Assembly: GCA_009780275.1 (NCBI GenBank) | Contig: WRAI01000026.1 | Location: forward strand, 1-33,144 | Direction of reading: 5' to 3' | Length of the DNA stretch: 33,144 bases | Source of the DNA: Oscillospiraceae bacterium | Lineage (GTDB): Bacteria > Bacillota > Clostridia > Oscillospirales > UBA929 | Part shown: in pieces, positions 22,956 to 31,700 of the stretch | How the letters are laid out: the number at the start of each line of letters is the position of its first letter | Position numbering within the stretch: the first letter of the stretch is position 1 | The notes under the pieces: generated by a model | What the model saw: the letters and a program-made list of their open reading frames with translations, nothing else | What the model was told of the DNA's origin: nothing | The model's database searches: none | Position numbers and translations under genes: made by a program

Positions 22956-24632
22956 ATGCCTGAACAAAAAAAAATCCACCATTTTATCACCGACATCATC
23001 GAATCCGACCTTGCCGCCGGGCGCGTCGATACCATTCAAACGCGTTTCCCGCCCGAGCCGAACGGCTATCTGCACATCGGCAGCGCCAAGGCCATTTGGA
23101 TCAACTACACCGCCGCCAAGCAATACGGCGGCAAATTTAATCTACGCTACGATGACACTAATCCGGTTAAAGAGGACGACGAATACGTTCGCGCCATCGA
23201 AGAAGACGTACGTTGGCTGGGCGCAACGCCTGACGCGATTCTATTCGGCTCGGATTACTTTGACCAATGCTATCAATACGCCGAGCAATTGATAGAGAAA
23301 GGGCTTGCCTTTGTCTGCGACTTAACGCAAGAGGAAATGTCACAAACACGCGGCACGCACACTACACCCGGCACAGAAAGTCCGTACAAAAGCCGCAGCA
23401 TTGAAGAAAATCTCGACCTGTTCCGCCGTATGAAAGCCGGTGAATTCGCCGACGGCGCACAGACTTTGCGCGCCAAAATTGATATGGCATCACCCAACTT
23501 TTCATTGCGCGACCCCGTTATCTACCGCATTTTGCACGCGTCACACCACCGCCAAGGCGACAAGTGGTGCATCTATCCCATGTACGACTTCGCGCACCCA
23601 TTGCAAGATGCCATCGAAAATGTAACGCATTCATGCTGCACACTCGAATTTGATAACAACCGCGCATTATACGACTGGTTTTTAGATAGTCTCGACTTCA
23701 AGCCTCGCCCCACAGGCGACGGTCGCCCGTATCAATATGAGTTTGCCAAACTGGCTATCAGCCATACTGTCATGGGCAAACGACACTTGATTAAGATGGT
23801 GAAGAACGGGCTGGTTGACGGTTGGGACGACCCGCGTATGCCGACATTGAGCGGCCTGCGCCGCCGCGGTGTTACACCAACCGCAATCTTTGACTTCATT
23901 GAGCGTTCAGGCGTGAGCAAAGCGATTTCTATGGCCGACATTGCGCTGTTTGATTACTGTGTTACCGAAGAACTCAACGCCACGGCACAACGACGTGTGG
24001 CAGTGCTTGACCCGCTGTTGGTTGAGATTACAAATTTGCCCGACGATATTAATAAATTTGATTTTACCATGTCGAACTTACCCGGCAATGAAGCCGCGGG
24101 CAAGCGCCCATTGCCATTCAGCAAGCACATCTACATCGAACGCGGTGATTTCATGCTCGAACCGCAAGGTAAATTCCACCGCCTAAAACCCGACGGCGAA
24201 GTGCGCCTGATGAACGCTTTTTTGATGCGCTGTCAAGAAGTTATCATTGATAACAACGGCGAAGTTGAAAAACTGCGCTGCACCGTCGATTTGGAAACAA
24301 GCAACGGTATGCCTGTCGACGGTCGTAAAGTCAAAGGCACAATTCACTGGATTAGTGTCGACCATGCTGTTGACGCGGAATTGCGACTTTTTAGCCATCT
24401 GTTCACGCCTGAAAACGCTACAAACGAGTTAAACGATGACAATTTAGCCGAATTGATTAACCCGGAATCGCGTATTGTTGTTCCGACAGCCAAGGTTGAG
24501 CCTTGCGTAGCGACCGCCAACGTCGGCGAACGGTTCCAATTTGTGCGGACGGGATATTTTACAAAGGACAGTAAAGATGACGGCATATTTAACCGTATTG
24601 CGCCGTTGAAGAGCGGGTATAAACCGACGTAA
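22956..24632 (+). CDS. glnS: Glutaminyl-tRNA synthetase
   Basis: The 558-residue class I enzyme has RFPPEPNGYLHIGSAKAI (30-47) with the HIGH motif, LRYDDTNPVKEDDEYV, and HTVMGKRHL (270-278) as the KMSKS loop, where VMSKR is commonest; Gly274 replaces Ser. GWDDPRMPTLSGLRRRG and the C-terminal anticodon-binding beta-barrels (LPFSKHIYIERGDFM) complete the match. It charges tRNA-Gln directly, so an amidotransferase route is not needed for Gln. AAGGAGG is six bases upstream, directly after the palindromic element. The GNAT gene follows after 12 bases. Confidence 0.96.
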   Translation: MPEQKKIHHFITDIIESDLAAGRVDTIQTRFPPEPNGYLHIGSAKAIWINYTAAKQYGGKFNLRYDDTNPVKEDDEYVRAIEEDVRWLGATPDAILFGSDYFDQCYQYAEQLIEKGLAFVCDLTQEEMSQTRGTHTTPGTESPYKSRSIEENLDLFRRMKAGEFADGAQTLRAKIDMASPNFSLRDPVIYRILHASHHRQGDKWCIYPMYDFAHPLQDAIENVTHSCCTLEFDNNRALYDWFLDSLDFKPRPTGDGRPYQYEFAKLAISHTVMGKRHLIKMVKNGLVDGWDDPRMPTLSGLRRRGVTPTAIFDFIERSGVSKAISMADIALFDYCVTEELNATAQRRVAVLDPLLVEITNLPDDINKFDFTMSNLPGNEAAGKRPLPFSKHIYIERGDFMLEPQGKFHRLKPDGEVRLMNAFLMRCQEVIIDNNGEVEKLRCTVDLETSNGMPVDGRKVKGTIHWISVDHAVDAELRLFSHLFTPENATNELNDDNLAELINPESRIVVPTAKVEPCVATANVGERFQFVRTGYFTKDSKDDGIFNRIAPLKSGYKPT

Positions 24633-24644
24633 TTTGGCAAAAAC

Positions 24645-25181
24645 ATGAACAAACTTACACTTATCAAACCAAATTTGTCACATTTTGATGAAATTGCTGC
24701 GATGCGCGATGAAATTTTGGCGTATGACGAAGAACAGCATATAAACGGCAGTAGTGGCTTGCAGAGTTATGACGATATCACAGATTGGCTTAATGTGCTG
24801 CCGTTATATGAACATCGCGAAACGGTGCCGAATTCCAACCATGTTGTAAGTGAGCAATATTTACTCGTACGCGAAGGTGAAAGCCGTATTCTCGGTATGA
24901 TTGCTTTGCGTCATTATCTTAACGATGCACTCATCGAACATGGCGGACATATCGGCTATTCGGTGCGTCCAAACGAACGGCGCAAAGGTTACGCCAAAGC
25001 CATGCTATCGCTTTGCCTCGAGAAAGCGCACGAAATCGGTATTGACCGCGTTATGCTAGATTGCAATGTCAACAACATAGCTAGCCGCCGCACAATTTTA
25101 GCTTGCGGCGGACGTTTTGAACAGAAATCAAAGTGCGATGGCTTTGAGCAATATTGGATTGACTGTACAAGCACATCATAA
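24645..25181 (+). CDS. GNAT-family N-acetyltransferase
   Basis: The 178-residue protein has the acetyl-CoA-binding motif of GNAT enzymes: GHIGYSVRPNERRKGYAKAM, where R-R-K-G-Y-A is the pyrophosphate-binding loop, followed by CLEKAHEIGIDRVMLDCNVN and the C-terminal strand. The substrate is unknown; the overall form resembles the widespread single-domain acetyltransferases found next to housekeeping genes. It is 12 bases after glnS and 20 before the SH3-type gene, so the three are probably cotranscribed from the gltX promoter or a local one. Confidence 0.85.
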   Translation: MNKLTLIKPNLSHFDEIAAMRDEILAYDEEQHINGSSGLQSYDDITDWLNVLPLYEHRETVPNSNHVVSEQYLLVREGESRILGMIALRHYLNDALIEHGGHIGYSVRPNERRKGYAKAMLSLCLEKAHEIGIDRVMLDCNVNNIASRRTILACGGRFEQKSKCDGFEQYWIDCTSTS

Positions 25182-25201
25182 AACAAACAGGAGTTAACAT
25201 T

Positions 25202-25522
25202 ATGCGCGTAAAAACCATCAAAAACCACCCGGGTGAGGGTGATTTTCCTATATTTATGGCAGGAACAGCTGTCAACAGAACCGGCGAAAATTGCACGCAT
25301 TACCTGCACTGGTACCCTTGCGACATTGACGGTCACAACACGTATGTGCCGGAATGCTTCGTTGTTGACGGCAAACTCGCCCGCGACTATAATCCTACCG
25401 AGTTGGTAGCAAGCGCGGGCGATATTCTTGATGTACTGGAAATTGTACACGCTTGGCTCGTGGCAAGGAATCAAGATGGTGTTATTGGCTGGATTCCTGC
25501 CGAGGTTGTCATCAGCGCATAA
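25202..25522 (+). CDS. Small protein with SH3-like folds
   Basis: The 106-residue product looks like two SH3-like beta-barrels. The first half has FPIFMAGTAVNRTGE and a W-Y-P/YVPECF pattern; the second has ARDYNPTELVASAGDIL and DGVIGWIPAEVV, the GWIP being a typical SH3 strand. No signal peptide is present, so it is cytoplasmic. Such proteins are common, poorly studied partners in Firmicutes. AGGAG lies 8 bases before the ATG, and the gene follows the GNAT gene by 20 bases. Confidence 0.68.
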   Translation: MRVKTIKNHPGEGDFPIFMAGTAVNRTGENCTHYLHWYPCDIDGHNTYVPECFVVDGKLARDYNPTELVASAGDILDVLEIVHAWLVARNQDGVIGWIPAEVVISA

Positions 25523-25576
25523 ACGATGATGTTTATTGGGTCATATTGCGCAATGTATATTATGGTCTTATGCACA

Positions 25577-25741
25577 CTATCTGCATCGACATTGTCCGCG
25601 TCGGTCGTGTCCGCAACGACAAACAACTTTTGGCCCAATGTGCGGCCGGCAATGATTTCCACGACAACGATTCCTGCGGACAATCAATGGTACAAGCATC
25701 CGCGAAATGCATGATGGACAGCGATATGTTCTGATTCTCAT
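25577..25741 (-). CDS. Candidate small Cys/Arg-rich protein
   Basis: A 54-residue frame starts at ATG 25741 with AAGGAGAG eight bases upstream, 24 bases after the small membrane gene. It begins MRIRTYRCPSCISRM, a zinc-ribbon-like CPxC, and ends with CRCGHDRRGQCRCR. Eight cysteines and 14 arginines in 54 residues are either a real metal-binding peptide or a sign of the wrong frame; another minus-strand frame here (TTG start, 25683 to 25471) has more ordinary composition but no binding site and overlaps the SH3-type gene. I keep this only for its start signals and position. Confidence 0.35.
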   Translation of the reverse strand: MRIRTYRCPSCISRMLVPLIVRRNRCRGNHCRPHIGPKVVCRCGHDRRGQCRCR

Positions 25742-25765
25742 GTTTTTCTCTCCTTTTTATTAACT

Positions 25766-25912
25766 TTAACGCCGGCAATTCCATTGCCATACACAAACGC
25801 TTGCAATCACGATCAACAATAATGTTATCGCAAACGGTAAAATCAACGCCAACAACAACCCGGCAATCAGCGCAATGGCAAATAACACCAACACACATGG
25901 ACGGCAGTACAT
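25766..25912 (-). CDS. Small hydrophobic membrane protein
   Basis: A 48-residue frame from ATG 25912 to TAA 25768-25766 encodes MYCRPCVLVLFAIALIAGLL, then LALILPFAITLLLIVIASVC, then VWQWNCRR. It is one long hydrophobic stretch with a central Pro (possibly a hairpin of two short segments), a CxxC near the start and a basic tail. A full GGAGGTGA is 8 bases upstream, an unusually strong ribosome binding site. A minus-strand promoter is possible at 25941-25970. The place beside a spore-coat-type gene hints at sporulation, but this is inference; the family is not recognised. Confidence 0.6.
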   Translation of the reverse strand: MYCRPCVLVLFAIALIAGLLLALILPFAITLLLIVIASVCVWQWNCRR

Positions 25913-25940
25913 AATGGCAATCACCTCCGACAATTACTTC

Positions 25941-25970
25941 ATCTTATGCGCAAAATTAAGAGCTTGACAA
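25941..25970 (-). promoter_or_regulatory. Candidate promoter for the two small minus-strand genes
   Basis: On the minus strand TTGTCA (25970-25965) is followed by 18 bases and TAAGAT (25946-25941). Its -35 box overlaps that of the opposing candidate promoter for the SPOCS gene (TTGACA, 25964-25969). Confidence 0.4.
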
Positions 25971-25994
25971 TCCTTTCACGTGGCATAAGCTCTT
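25958..25994. promoter_or_regulatory. Inverted repeat over the candidate SPOCS-gene promoter
   Basis: AAGAGCTT (25958-25965) and AAGCTCTT (25987-25994) are perfect inverted repeats 21 bases apart. On the plus strand TTGACA (25964-25969) and TAAGCT (25986-25991) lie within it at 16-base spacing. It could be an operator serving both directions. Confidence 0.45.
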
Positions 25995-26056
25995 CTTGTC
26001 CTTCATATACTCCACTGAAAACAGATTAGCAACATCACAGAGTAAAGGGGTATATC

Positions 26057-27574
26057 ATGGAACTCAAAAAGCAACTTTATCGGTATTTTCGCCCGATCTA
26101 CACTGCAACTTTACAAAAAGAAGAGAGTGGTGACGCCATTGTGCCGGACAGCAACCCGGACATTCAGAACATTGTTATGACCTCCGGCATGGCGTGCCTT
26201 AAAGACAAATATGTCCGGGATGGACAACTCGAAGTCAGCGGCATTGTCAAAGCAACAGTGTTGTATATGCCGGATGGGCAGGATGTTTTACGCAAACTGG
26301 AAGTCAACCTGCCATTTAATCACACCATTGAACACACCGACATCAACAGTGACGTCATCGCCAATGCTGTGCCAACCGTCATCAGCGCAGAAACTCGCAT
26401 GCTCAACCCTCGCAAGGTGCAAGTTACTGTCGCATTGGCGGTTTCCGTGGATGTTATGGCAAGCGACGATTGCGAAGTCAGCAGCGGTGTAGAAGACGAG
26501 GACAACGTGCTACAAACACTCACGCAAACACAAACAGCATGTATGCTTGTTTCCTTACGTGAAAAAGACTTTACTGTCAGCGATGAAATCGAATTACCGG
26601 CAAGCAAACCACCGATTGACGAACTCTTGCTCGTCAACATCGTGCCGACAGTACACGAGGTCAAAGTCATCGGCAATAAGATGGTTTTCAAGGGCAGCGC
26701 GACGTTGTCCATTCTCTACACCACGCCCGACAGCGGCGCTGTTGCTTCATTTGATCAAGAGCTGCCGTTCTCACAAATTGTTGAAATGGAAGACTTGCAA
26801 GAAACTTGCGACAGCACAATAGACTTGCAGTTGGTCGGACTGGAAATCGACGTCCGCACCGGCATAAGCCTTGAAGCACGCGTGTTAGGCGTAACGCTAC
26901 CCATGACGGCATTTGCCACAGCACGGCTGGAACGCCAAATTGAAACCTTAGCCGATGTCTACGCCACCAACCAAGACTGCCAGCTGCAACATGCCTCGTA
27001 CACTTTCTCGCAAATCGGCGAACGGCAAGAACGCTATGTGCCGGTGCGTGAGCTCGTCGAAACAGGCATCGGCGTGCAAACGGTATATGACACACGCATT
27101 GTTCTGGGTACGCCGACGCTGCAACAGGGTGAAGGAAATACCATCGCTATGGTTGACGCGCACATTCGCATCCTATACAGCCATGACGATGGCGGCTTTG
27201 CCACAGCTACGCGACGCATGAGCATCCCCTGCCCCATTGACGGCGGTGATTGGAATGTCAGCGCTGCTTTAACTGCCGAAACCTCTTGCGCGGCAACACA
27301 GGAGGGCATGGAATTGCGTTTCGGCATCGATTTCACCTTAACCAAAACGGAGGAAGTAACCCTTAACACCATCGCATCGATCGAACTGACCCCCTTTGCC
27401 GAGGATAGCGCCCCTCGCCCATCCGTCGTCCTACGCCGCGCCCATACGAATGAACGCTTATGGAATATTGCCAAACACTACAAAACCACCATCGCCGATA
27501 TTCAATCGGCGAACCAGCTAGAAGATGATATAATGATGACAAGTAAAATGCTGTTGATTCCAAAGAAACGGTAG
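26057..27574 (+). CDS. SPOCS (DUF3794) protein with C-terminal LysM domain
   Basis: The 505-residue protein has no signal peptide. It opens with a polar helix-like start, MELKKQLYRYFRPIY, and is followed by repeated beta-rich SPOCS (DUF3794) domains, seen from the recurring pattern of 'V-x-G-x-A-x-x-x-I-L-Y-x-x-D' near residues 58-75 (VSGIVKATVLYMPDG) and 210-225 (FKGSATLSILYTTPD), with a further copy near 360-375. A LysM domain ends it (about 455-503; RLWNIAKHYKTTIADIQSAN). SPOCS-LysM proteins are common in spore-forming Clostridia and are linked to the spore coat, where LysM could bind cortex peptidoglycan. AAAGGGG precedes the ATG and a strong terminator follows. It is monocistronic. Confidence 0.88.
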   Translation: MELKKQLYRYFRPIYTATLQKEESGDAIVPDSNPDIQNIVMTSGMACLKDKYVRDGQLEVSGIVKATVLYMPDGQDVLRKLEVNLPFNHTIEHTDINSDVIANAVPTVISAETRMLNPRKVQVTVALAVSVDVMASDDCEVSSGVEDEDNVLQTLTQTQTACMLVSLREKDFTVSDEIELPASKPPIDELLLVNIVPTVHEVKVIGNKMVFKGSATLSILYTTPDSGAVASFDQELPFSQIVEMEDLQETCDSTIDLQLVGLEIDVRTGISLEARVLGVTLPMTAFATARLERQIETLADVYATNQDCQLQHASYTFSQIGERQERYVPVRELVETGIGVQTVYDTRIVLGTPTLQQGEGNTIAMVDAHIRILYSHDDGGFATATRRMSIPCPIDGGDWNVSAALTAETSCAATQEGMELRFGIDFTLTKTEEVTLNTIASIELTPFAEDSAPRPSVVLRRAHTNERLWNIAKHYKTTIADIQSANQLEDDIMMTSKMLLIPKKR

Positions 27575-27581
27575 ATAATCA

Positions 27582-27609
27582 AAAAGCCCCTCTCACGAGG
27601 GGCTTTTCT
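27582..27609 (+). terminator. Rho-independent terminator after the SPOCS-LysM gene
   Basis: AAAAGCCCCTC (27582-27592) pairs perfectly with GAGGGGCTTTT (27597-27607) around a TCAC loop. Being symmetrical with A and T runs, it can also end the convergent trmL transcript. Confidence 0.95.
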
Positions 27610-27614
27610 TGTCG

Positions 27615-28076
27615 CTATGCCAATGTGTGAAACCCTGTCTGCCGTAATGTCTCATACAACACAACGGCCACAGCATTCGATAAATTCATGCTCCGCGCAG
27701 CGGGCAACATTGGGATTCGCAATAGTCTATCACGGTTTTCTTCCATTACTTCAAACGACAAGCCTGTCGTCTCTTTGCCAAAAATAAGGTGGTCGCCGGC
27801 TTGAAATGTCACATCGGTGTAGCACGTATCTCCCGGAGTGTCAAAATACCAGCGCTGACCAAGTATGGGTTGCGCCGCGTACTCTTCATAGCTATCGTGT
27901 ACACACCAGTTGAGTTCTTGCCAATAATCCAAGCCCGCACGCTTGAGCGTTTTGTCATCGACATCAAAGCCCAATGGACGAACGAGATGCAATTTACTGC
28001 CCGTCACCATACAAGTACGCGCAATATTGCCCGTATTGGGCGGAATTTCGGGTTCCAAGAGAACAACGTGAAACAT
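27615..28076 (-). CDS. trmL: tRNA (cytidine(34)-2'-O)-methyltransferase TrmL
   Basis: This 153-residue SPOUT-fold methyltransferase modifies the wobble base of certain leucine tRNAs. Motifs are LEPEIPPNTGNIARTCMVTG near the N-terminus, HLIFGKETTGLSFEV in the middle and IPMLPAARSMNLSNAVAVVL at the C-terminal knot. I chose the ATG at 28076, with AGGAG 4-5 bases upstream; a GTG four codons earlier is in frame but overlaps this site. It follows the rhodanese gene by 8 bases. Confidence 0.94.
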   Translation of the reverse strand: MFHVVLLEPEIPPNTGNIARTCMVTGSKLHLVRPLGFDVDDKTLKRAGLDYWQELNWCVHDSYEEYAAQPILGQRWYFDTPGDTCYTDVTFQAGDHLIFGKETTGLSFEVMEENRDRLLRIPMLPAARSMNLSNAVAVVLYETLRQTGFHTLA

Positions 28077-28084
28077 ATTTCTCC

Positions 28085-28483
28085 TCACCCGCCAATCGTT
28101 TCATATACCCAATCAAGAATTCCGCCAAAATCATACACATCTGTATAACCAAGCGCCACTAATTCAGATGCAGCGACAGCACTTCGGCGTCCGCTTCGAC
28201 AGTAGAGTAAAATAACAGCATTTTTGTCCGGCAATTCAGTCTCGGCTCGGCTCTTAATTTCATCGTATGGTATCAATATCGCACCATCAATGCGTCTTTC
28301 TTCAAATTCCGCATGAGTGCGCACGTCTAATACAATATAATTGTCAGACGTTGCCATGATTTCACGCGCTTCTGTACCGGAAATGGTTGTCCATCGAGGC
28401 TGCAAGTTACCCTCTCCTATCGAATCACTTGAACATGCTGCGAGTAGAGATAACAATCCTATTATAAATAATGTTTTTTTCAT
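28085..28483 (-). CDS. Rhodanese-domain lipoprotein
   Basis: The 132-residue protein begins MKKTLFIIGLLSLLAACSSD, a lipoprotein signal with lipobox LAAC (Cys17 would carry the lipid). A single rhodanese domain follows: YIVLDVRTHAEFEERRIDGA and ILIPYDEI, with the active-site loop CRSGRRS (catalytic Cys, persulfide carrier) and GYTDVYDFGGILDW at the end. It would act outside the membrane in sulfur transfer or thiol chemistry; partners are unknown. It is cotranscribed with trmL from the promoter at 28553. Confidence 0.92.
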   Translation of the reverse strand: MKKTLFIIGLLSLLAACSSDSIGEGNLQPRWTTISGTEAREIMATSDNYIVLDVRTHAEFEERRIDGAILIPYDEIKSRAETELPDKNAVILLYCRSGRRSAVAASELVALGYTDVYDFGGILDWVYETIGG

Positions 28484-28552
28484 ACTAAATGCCTCAGTTT
28501 CATCAGTTGTATACTCGGCACTTCAAAAGTCAACGCTCAAATTATACATTGT

Positions 28553-28581
28553 ATTATATCACGCACCGTGATTATTTGCAA
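28553..28581 (-). promoter_or_regulatory. Sigma-A promoter of the rhodanese-trmL pair
   Basis: On the minus strand TTGCAA, a 17-base spacer and a perfect TATAAT (28558-28553) precede the rhodanese gene by about 70 bases. Confidence 0.75.
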
Positions 28582-28706
28582 GTTGCATTGACCGCTAATT
28601 GACTTCTTGCTGCGATTATGATACATTAAAGGAAATGTCAAAACCTAGACGTATTGACACAACGGAGAACCCCCTAGTTTTTGACAAACTGAATGGAGGG
28701 CTTCAA

Positions 28707-31700
28707 ATGAAACGCTATCTCAAGAAAACGCTTGCAACCATCCTTGCATTGGCAATGATACTTATCCTTGTGCCGGTTGTACCGGCCGCGGCATCCAGCA
28801 CAGTTTACTATACACACACGTTTACAGCCAACCCGACAGTTGGCAATAATACGCTGAGCGGCCGTGTTTGGAATTTCAGCCTGGCTGCCACCGGTGTGCC
28901 CGAGACCGCCCGAGGCGTGCGCTTCCGTGTCGGCGAAGCGGCAGGTCAAACCGTGACAGTAGGCACGGCTGCGCCCGATGAACCTATTGCGCGAGTTAAT
29001 ATTGAAGCCGCCATCAGCGGCGGCGCAGCCAATGATACGACGTTGTCAGTCAGCATCGGCGGCTATCAAATCGATGAGGTCGTTACCCCGTCCGGACAAA
29101 ACACAATGTTTCAATTTACCAACACCGAAGGACGCACCGGCGAAATCGTAATCACCATGAGCCGAGCCACGACGGGCAATCAGGACTCGTTCCTGCGCTC
29201 AATCACGATATACACCGCTGCAAACATGCCCACCGTCGGCATCTTTTATTCGCATACGCTGGCGGCTACACCGACAGCAGGCTATAATACGTTGGGTGAC
29301 CTAGTTTGGCATTTCAACATGGCCGGCACAGCCGCCGTTGAAGGCGGCGCCAATGGCCGCGGCGCACGTTTCCTTGTCGGCGATAACAACCCGCAGGAAT
29401 TGATTGTGAAAACAACGACAGCGATACCTGTTTCTCGCATCGGCATTGAAGCTGCTATGGGCGGCGGTGCTGCAAATGATACAACTCTATCTATCACCAT
29501 CGGCGGGCAAGTGATTGTTGCCGATGAACCGTTGACCGGCAGCAACACCAATTACCGCTATGATGTAGATCACTTGACAGGCGAAGTTGTTATTACATTA
29601 AGAGCAACTGCCCCCGGCTTACAATCTTTTTTACGTTCCATCACGCTATATACCGGTGATTTGAGTAAACGGGGTCATCGAAGTGAGTATCACACGCATA
29701 CATGGCGCTGCAATCACGCTGCTTTCGTGCCGGACGAAGCCTATGTACAAGCTGCCATCCGCAATGACTTTACCATCCTTGGCTTTGCCGACCATGCGTT
29801 ACTTCCATGGATTTATTACGAAAACGGCGTTTGGGGCAGTTACCGCCTAATGGAAGATTACATCAGCTCTATTCGCTCTTTGCAGGAACAATTTGAAGAT
29901 GACATCGATATCTATCTCGGCTTTGAAGCCGATTGGCATCCGACACTCTATCCCTATTATCGATGGCTGCTCGACAACGGCGTTGTCGATTATCTGGTTC
30001 TTACCCAGCATTTGTTTGGCTTCGAAGACACTTTCAATACATTCTACAATTTCGGCGCAAACAGCTTAGCGGCCGTGCGCCGTTATGCAGAATCGACGAT
30101 TCAGGCAATGGAAACCGGTCTATTCCCTTATTTTGCACACGCCGATTATTTCATGATGTACATTCACGAGTGGTGCGACGCAGTTGAACACTACGCGCGG
30201 CAAGTTATTGAAACCGCATCGAGACTGGGCATCGCTTTGGAAATCAATCAAGGTGAATTAAACAATCCATCGCGGCCAATCGGCGGCCAAATGCGGACAC
30301 GGTACCCATATCCGGCGTTTTGGAGCGTCGTGGCTGAACTCCAGCAAGACTATGCTGAAGGGCGGCGTGAACACGATGTTATCGCCGTCATTGGCGTAGA
30401 CGCTCACGACCCCGGCTCTTTTAATGAAAATAGACGAACCAGAGCCATGACGTTTGCTGCCAACCTCGGCGTTACTGTCACGGAAGGCCGCCTATACAGC
30501 ATCTATAGACGAACCCCAAACCCTGCTGTATGGTGCAGTGATACAAATACAATTTTACAACCATTTGTTATACCCGGCCGTGAGCCTTTGTCATACCGTC
30601 CTGCCAATCCGGCAGCGCAAACGCCGCTATTCAGCATCAATCCGGCGGATTACACGGCCACCACCATGGGAGTCGGCACGACCAGCACGATAACCACAGC
30701 CGCAGTAGATGCCAATTTAGGCGGCGGCATTATGTTCCACAATACCAACGGCTTGGCACCGAATGCTACATATATGTTCACGCAACCTATCAGCGCCCAT
30801 TTGAATGACTTGATTCGGTTTGATATCGACACCCATCGAGTACACGCCAGCATCCAATTATTGCTTGAAACACCGGCAGGTCAACGCATAGCAGTACTTA
30901 ATCCACACATCAAAGGCGTTAACTCACTGGACAGAGGTTCTGGCGAAATTCGACCTCACGCTCATATGGACGGATATTTCATCGTCCGTGAAATGAACGT
31001 CGGCGCAAGTTGGAGCCATGCAAGCGCAACATTTGGTAACGCACCTGTTGCCAATTATGCCAATACTGAAGGATATATCCAAATCAGCGGGCTTCGTGTC
31101 ATCCCGGCTCGCGGTGAAGCTGCTTGCCTGCCTTGCAGCAGAGCCTATACTGCTGGCTTACTGCTCGAGCGCGTTTGTGGCCATCTCGGCGGCGGAACAG
31201 GTCGTGCCAACGCGTATATACACATCAAAGAGTTGGCGGTGGAAACTGTTACCGGCAATCGCAATATAGTCCCTGTAACCAGTATAGGCATTGAAGCTCC
31301 ATCACGCAGTATTAGCATGATGGTCGGCCAAGAGCTGACATTATCAGCCGCGGTGTCACCGTCCTATGCCACCAATCCCGAAGTAACCTGGACATCTGAT
31401 GATTCGTCCCGGGCAACTGTTGATGCCAATGGTCTGATAGCGGCTGTTTCTCCCGGCATCGTCATGATTTTGGCAGAAGCCGATGGCCGTACAGATGCAG
31501 TAGCCGTACACGTAACTCCTTTCGACCCAAGTCCTCGTGCCATGCAAGTACGTATCATCGGTACAGTTGCGGCCGGCGAAACGCTGAGTGCTGGCTACGA
31601 ATTCTCTGACCCTGCCGATGTTGCCGAAGAAGGCAGCATCTTCCAATGGCAAATGTCAGATGGTACTGGATTTGTTGACATACCGGGTGCAACAGGCAAC

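Noticed and set aside
25471..25683. Minus-strand TTG-start frame of 70 residues
   Set aside because: Amino-acid content is natural, but there is no ribosome binding site and it overlaps the end of the SH3-type gene on the opposite strand.
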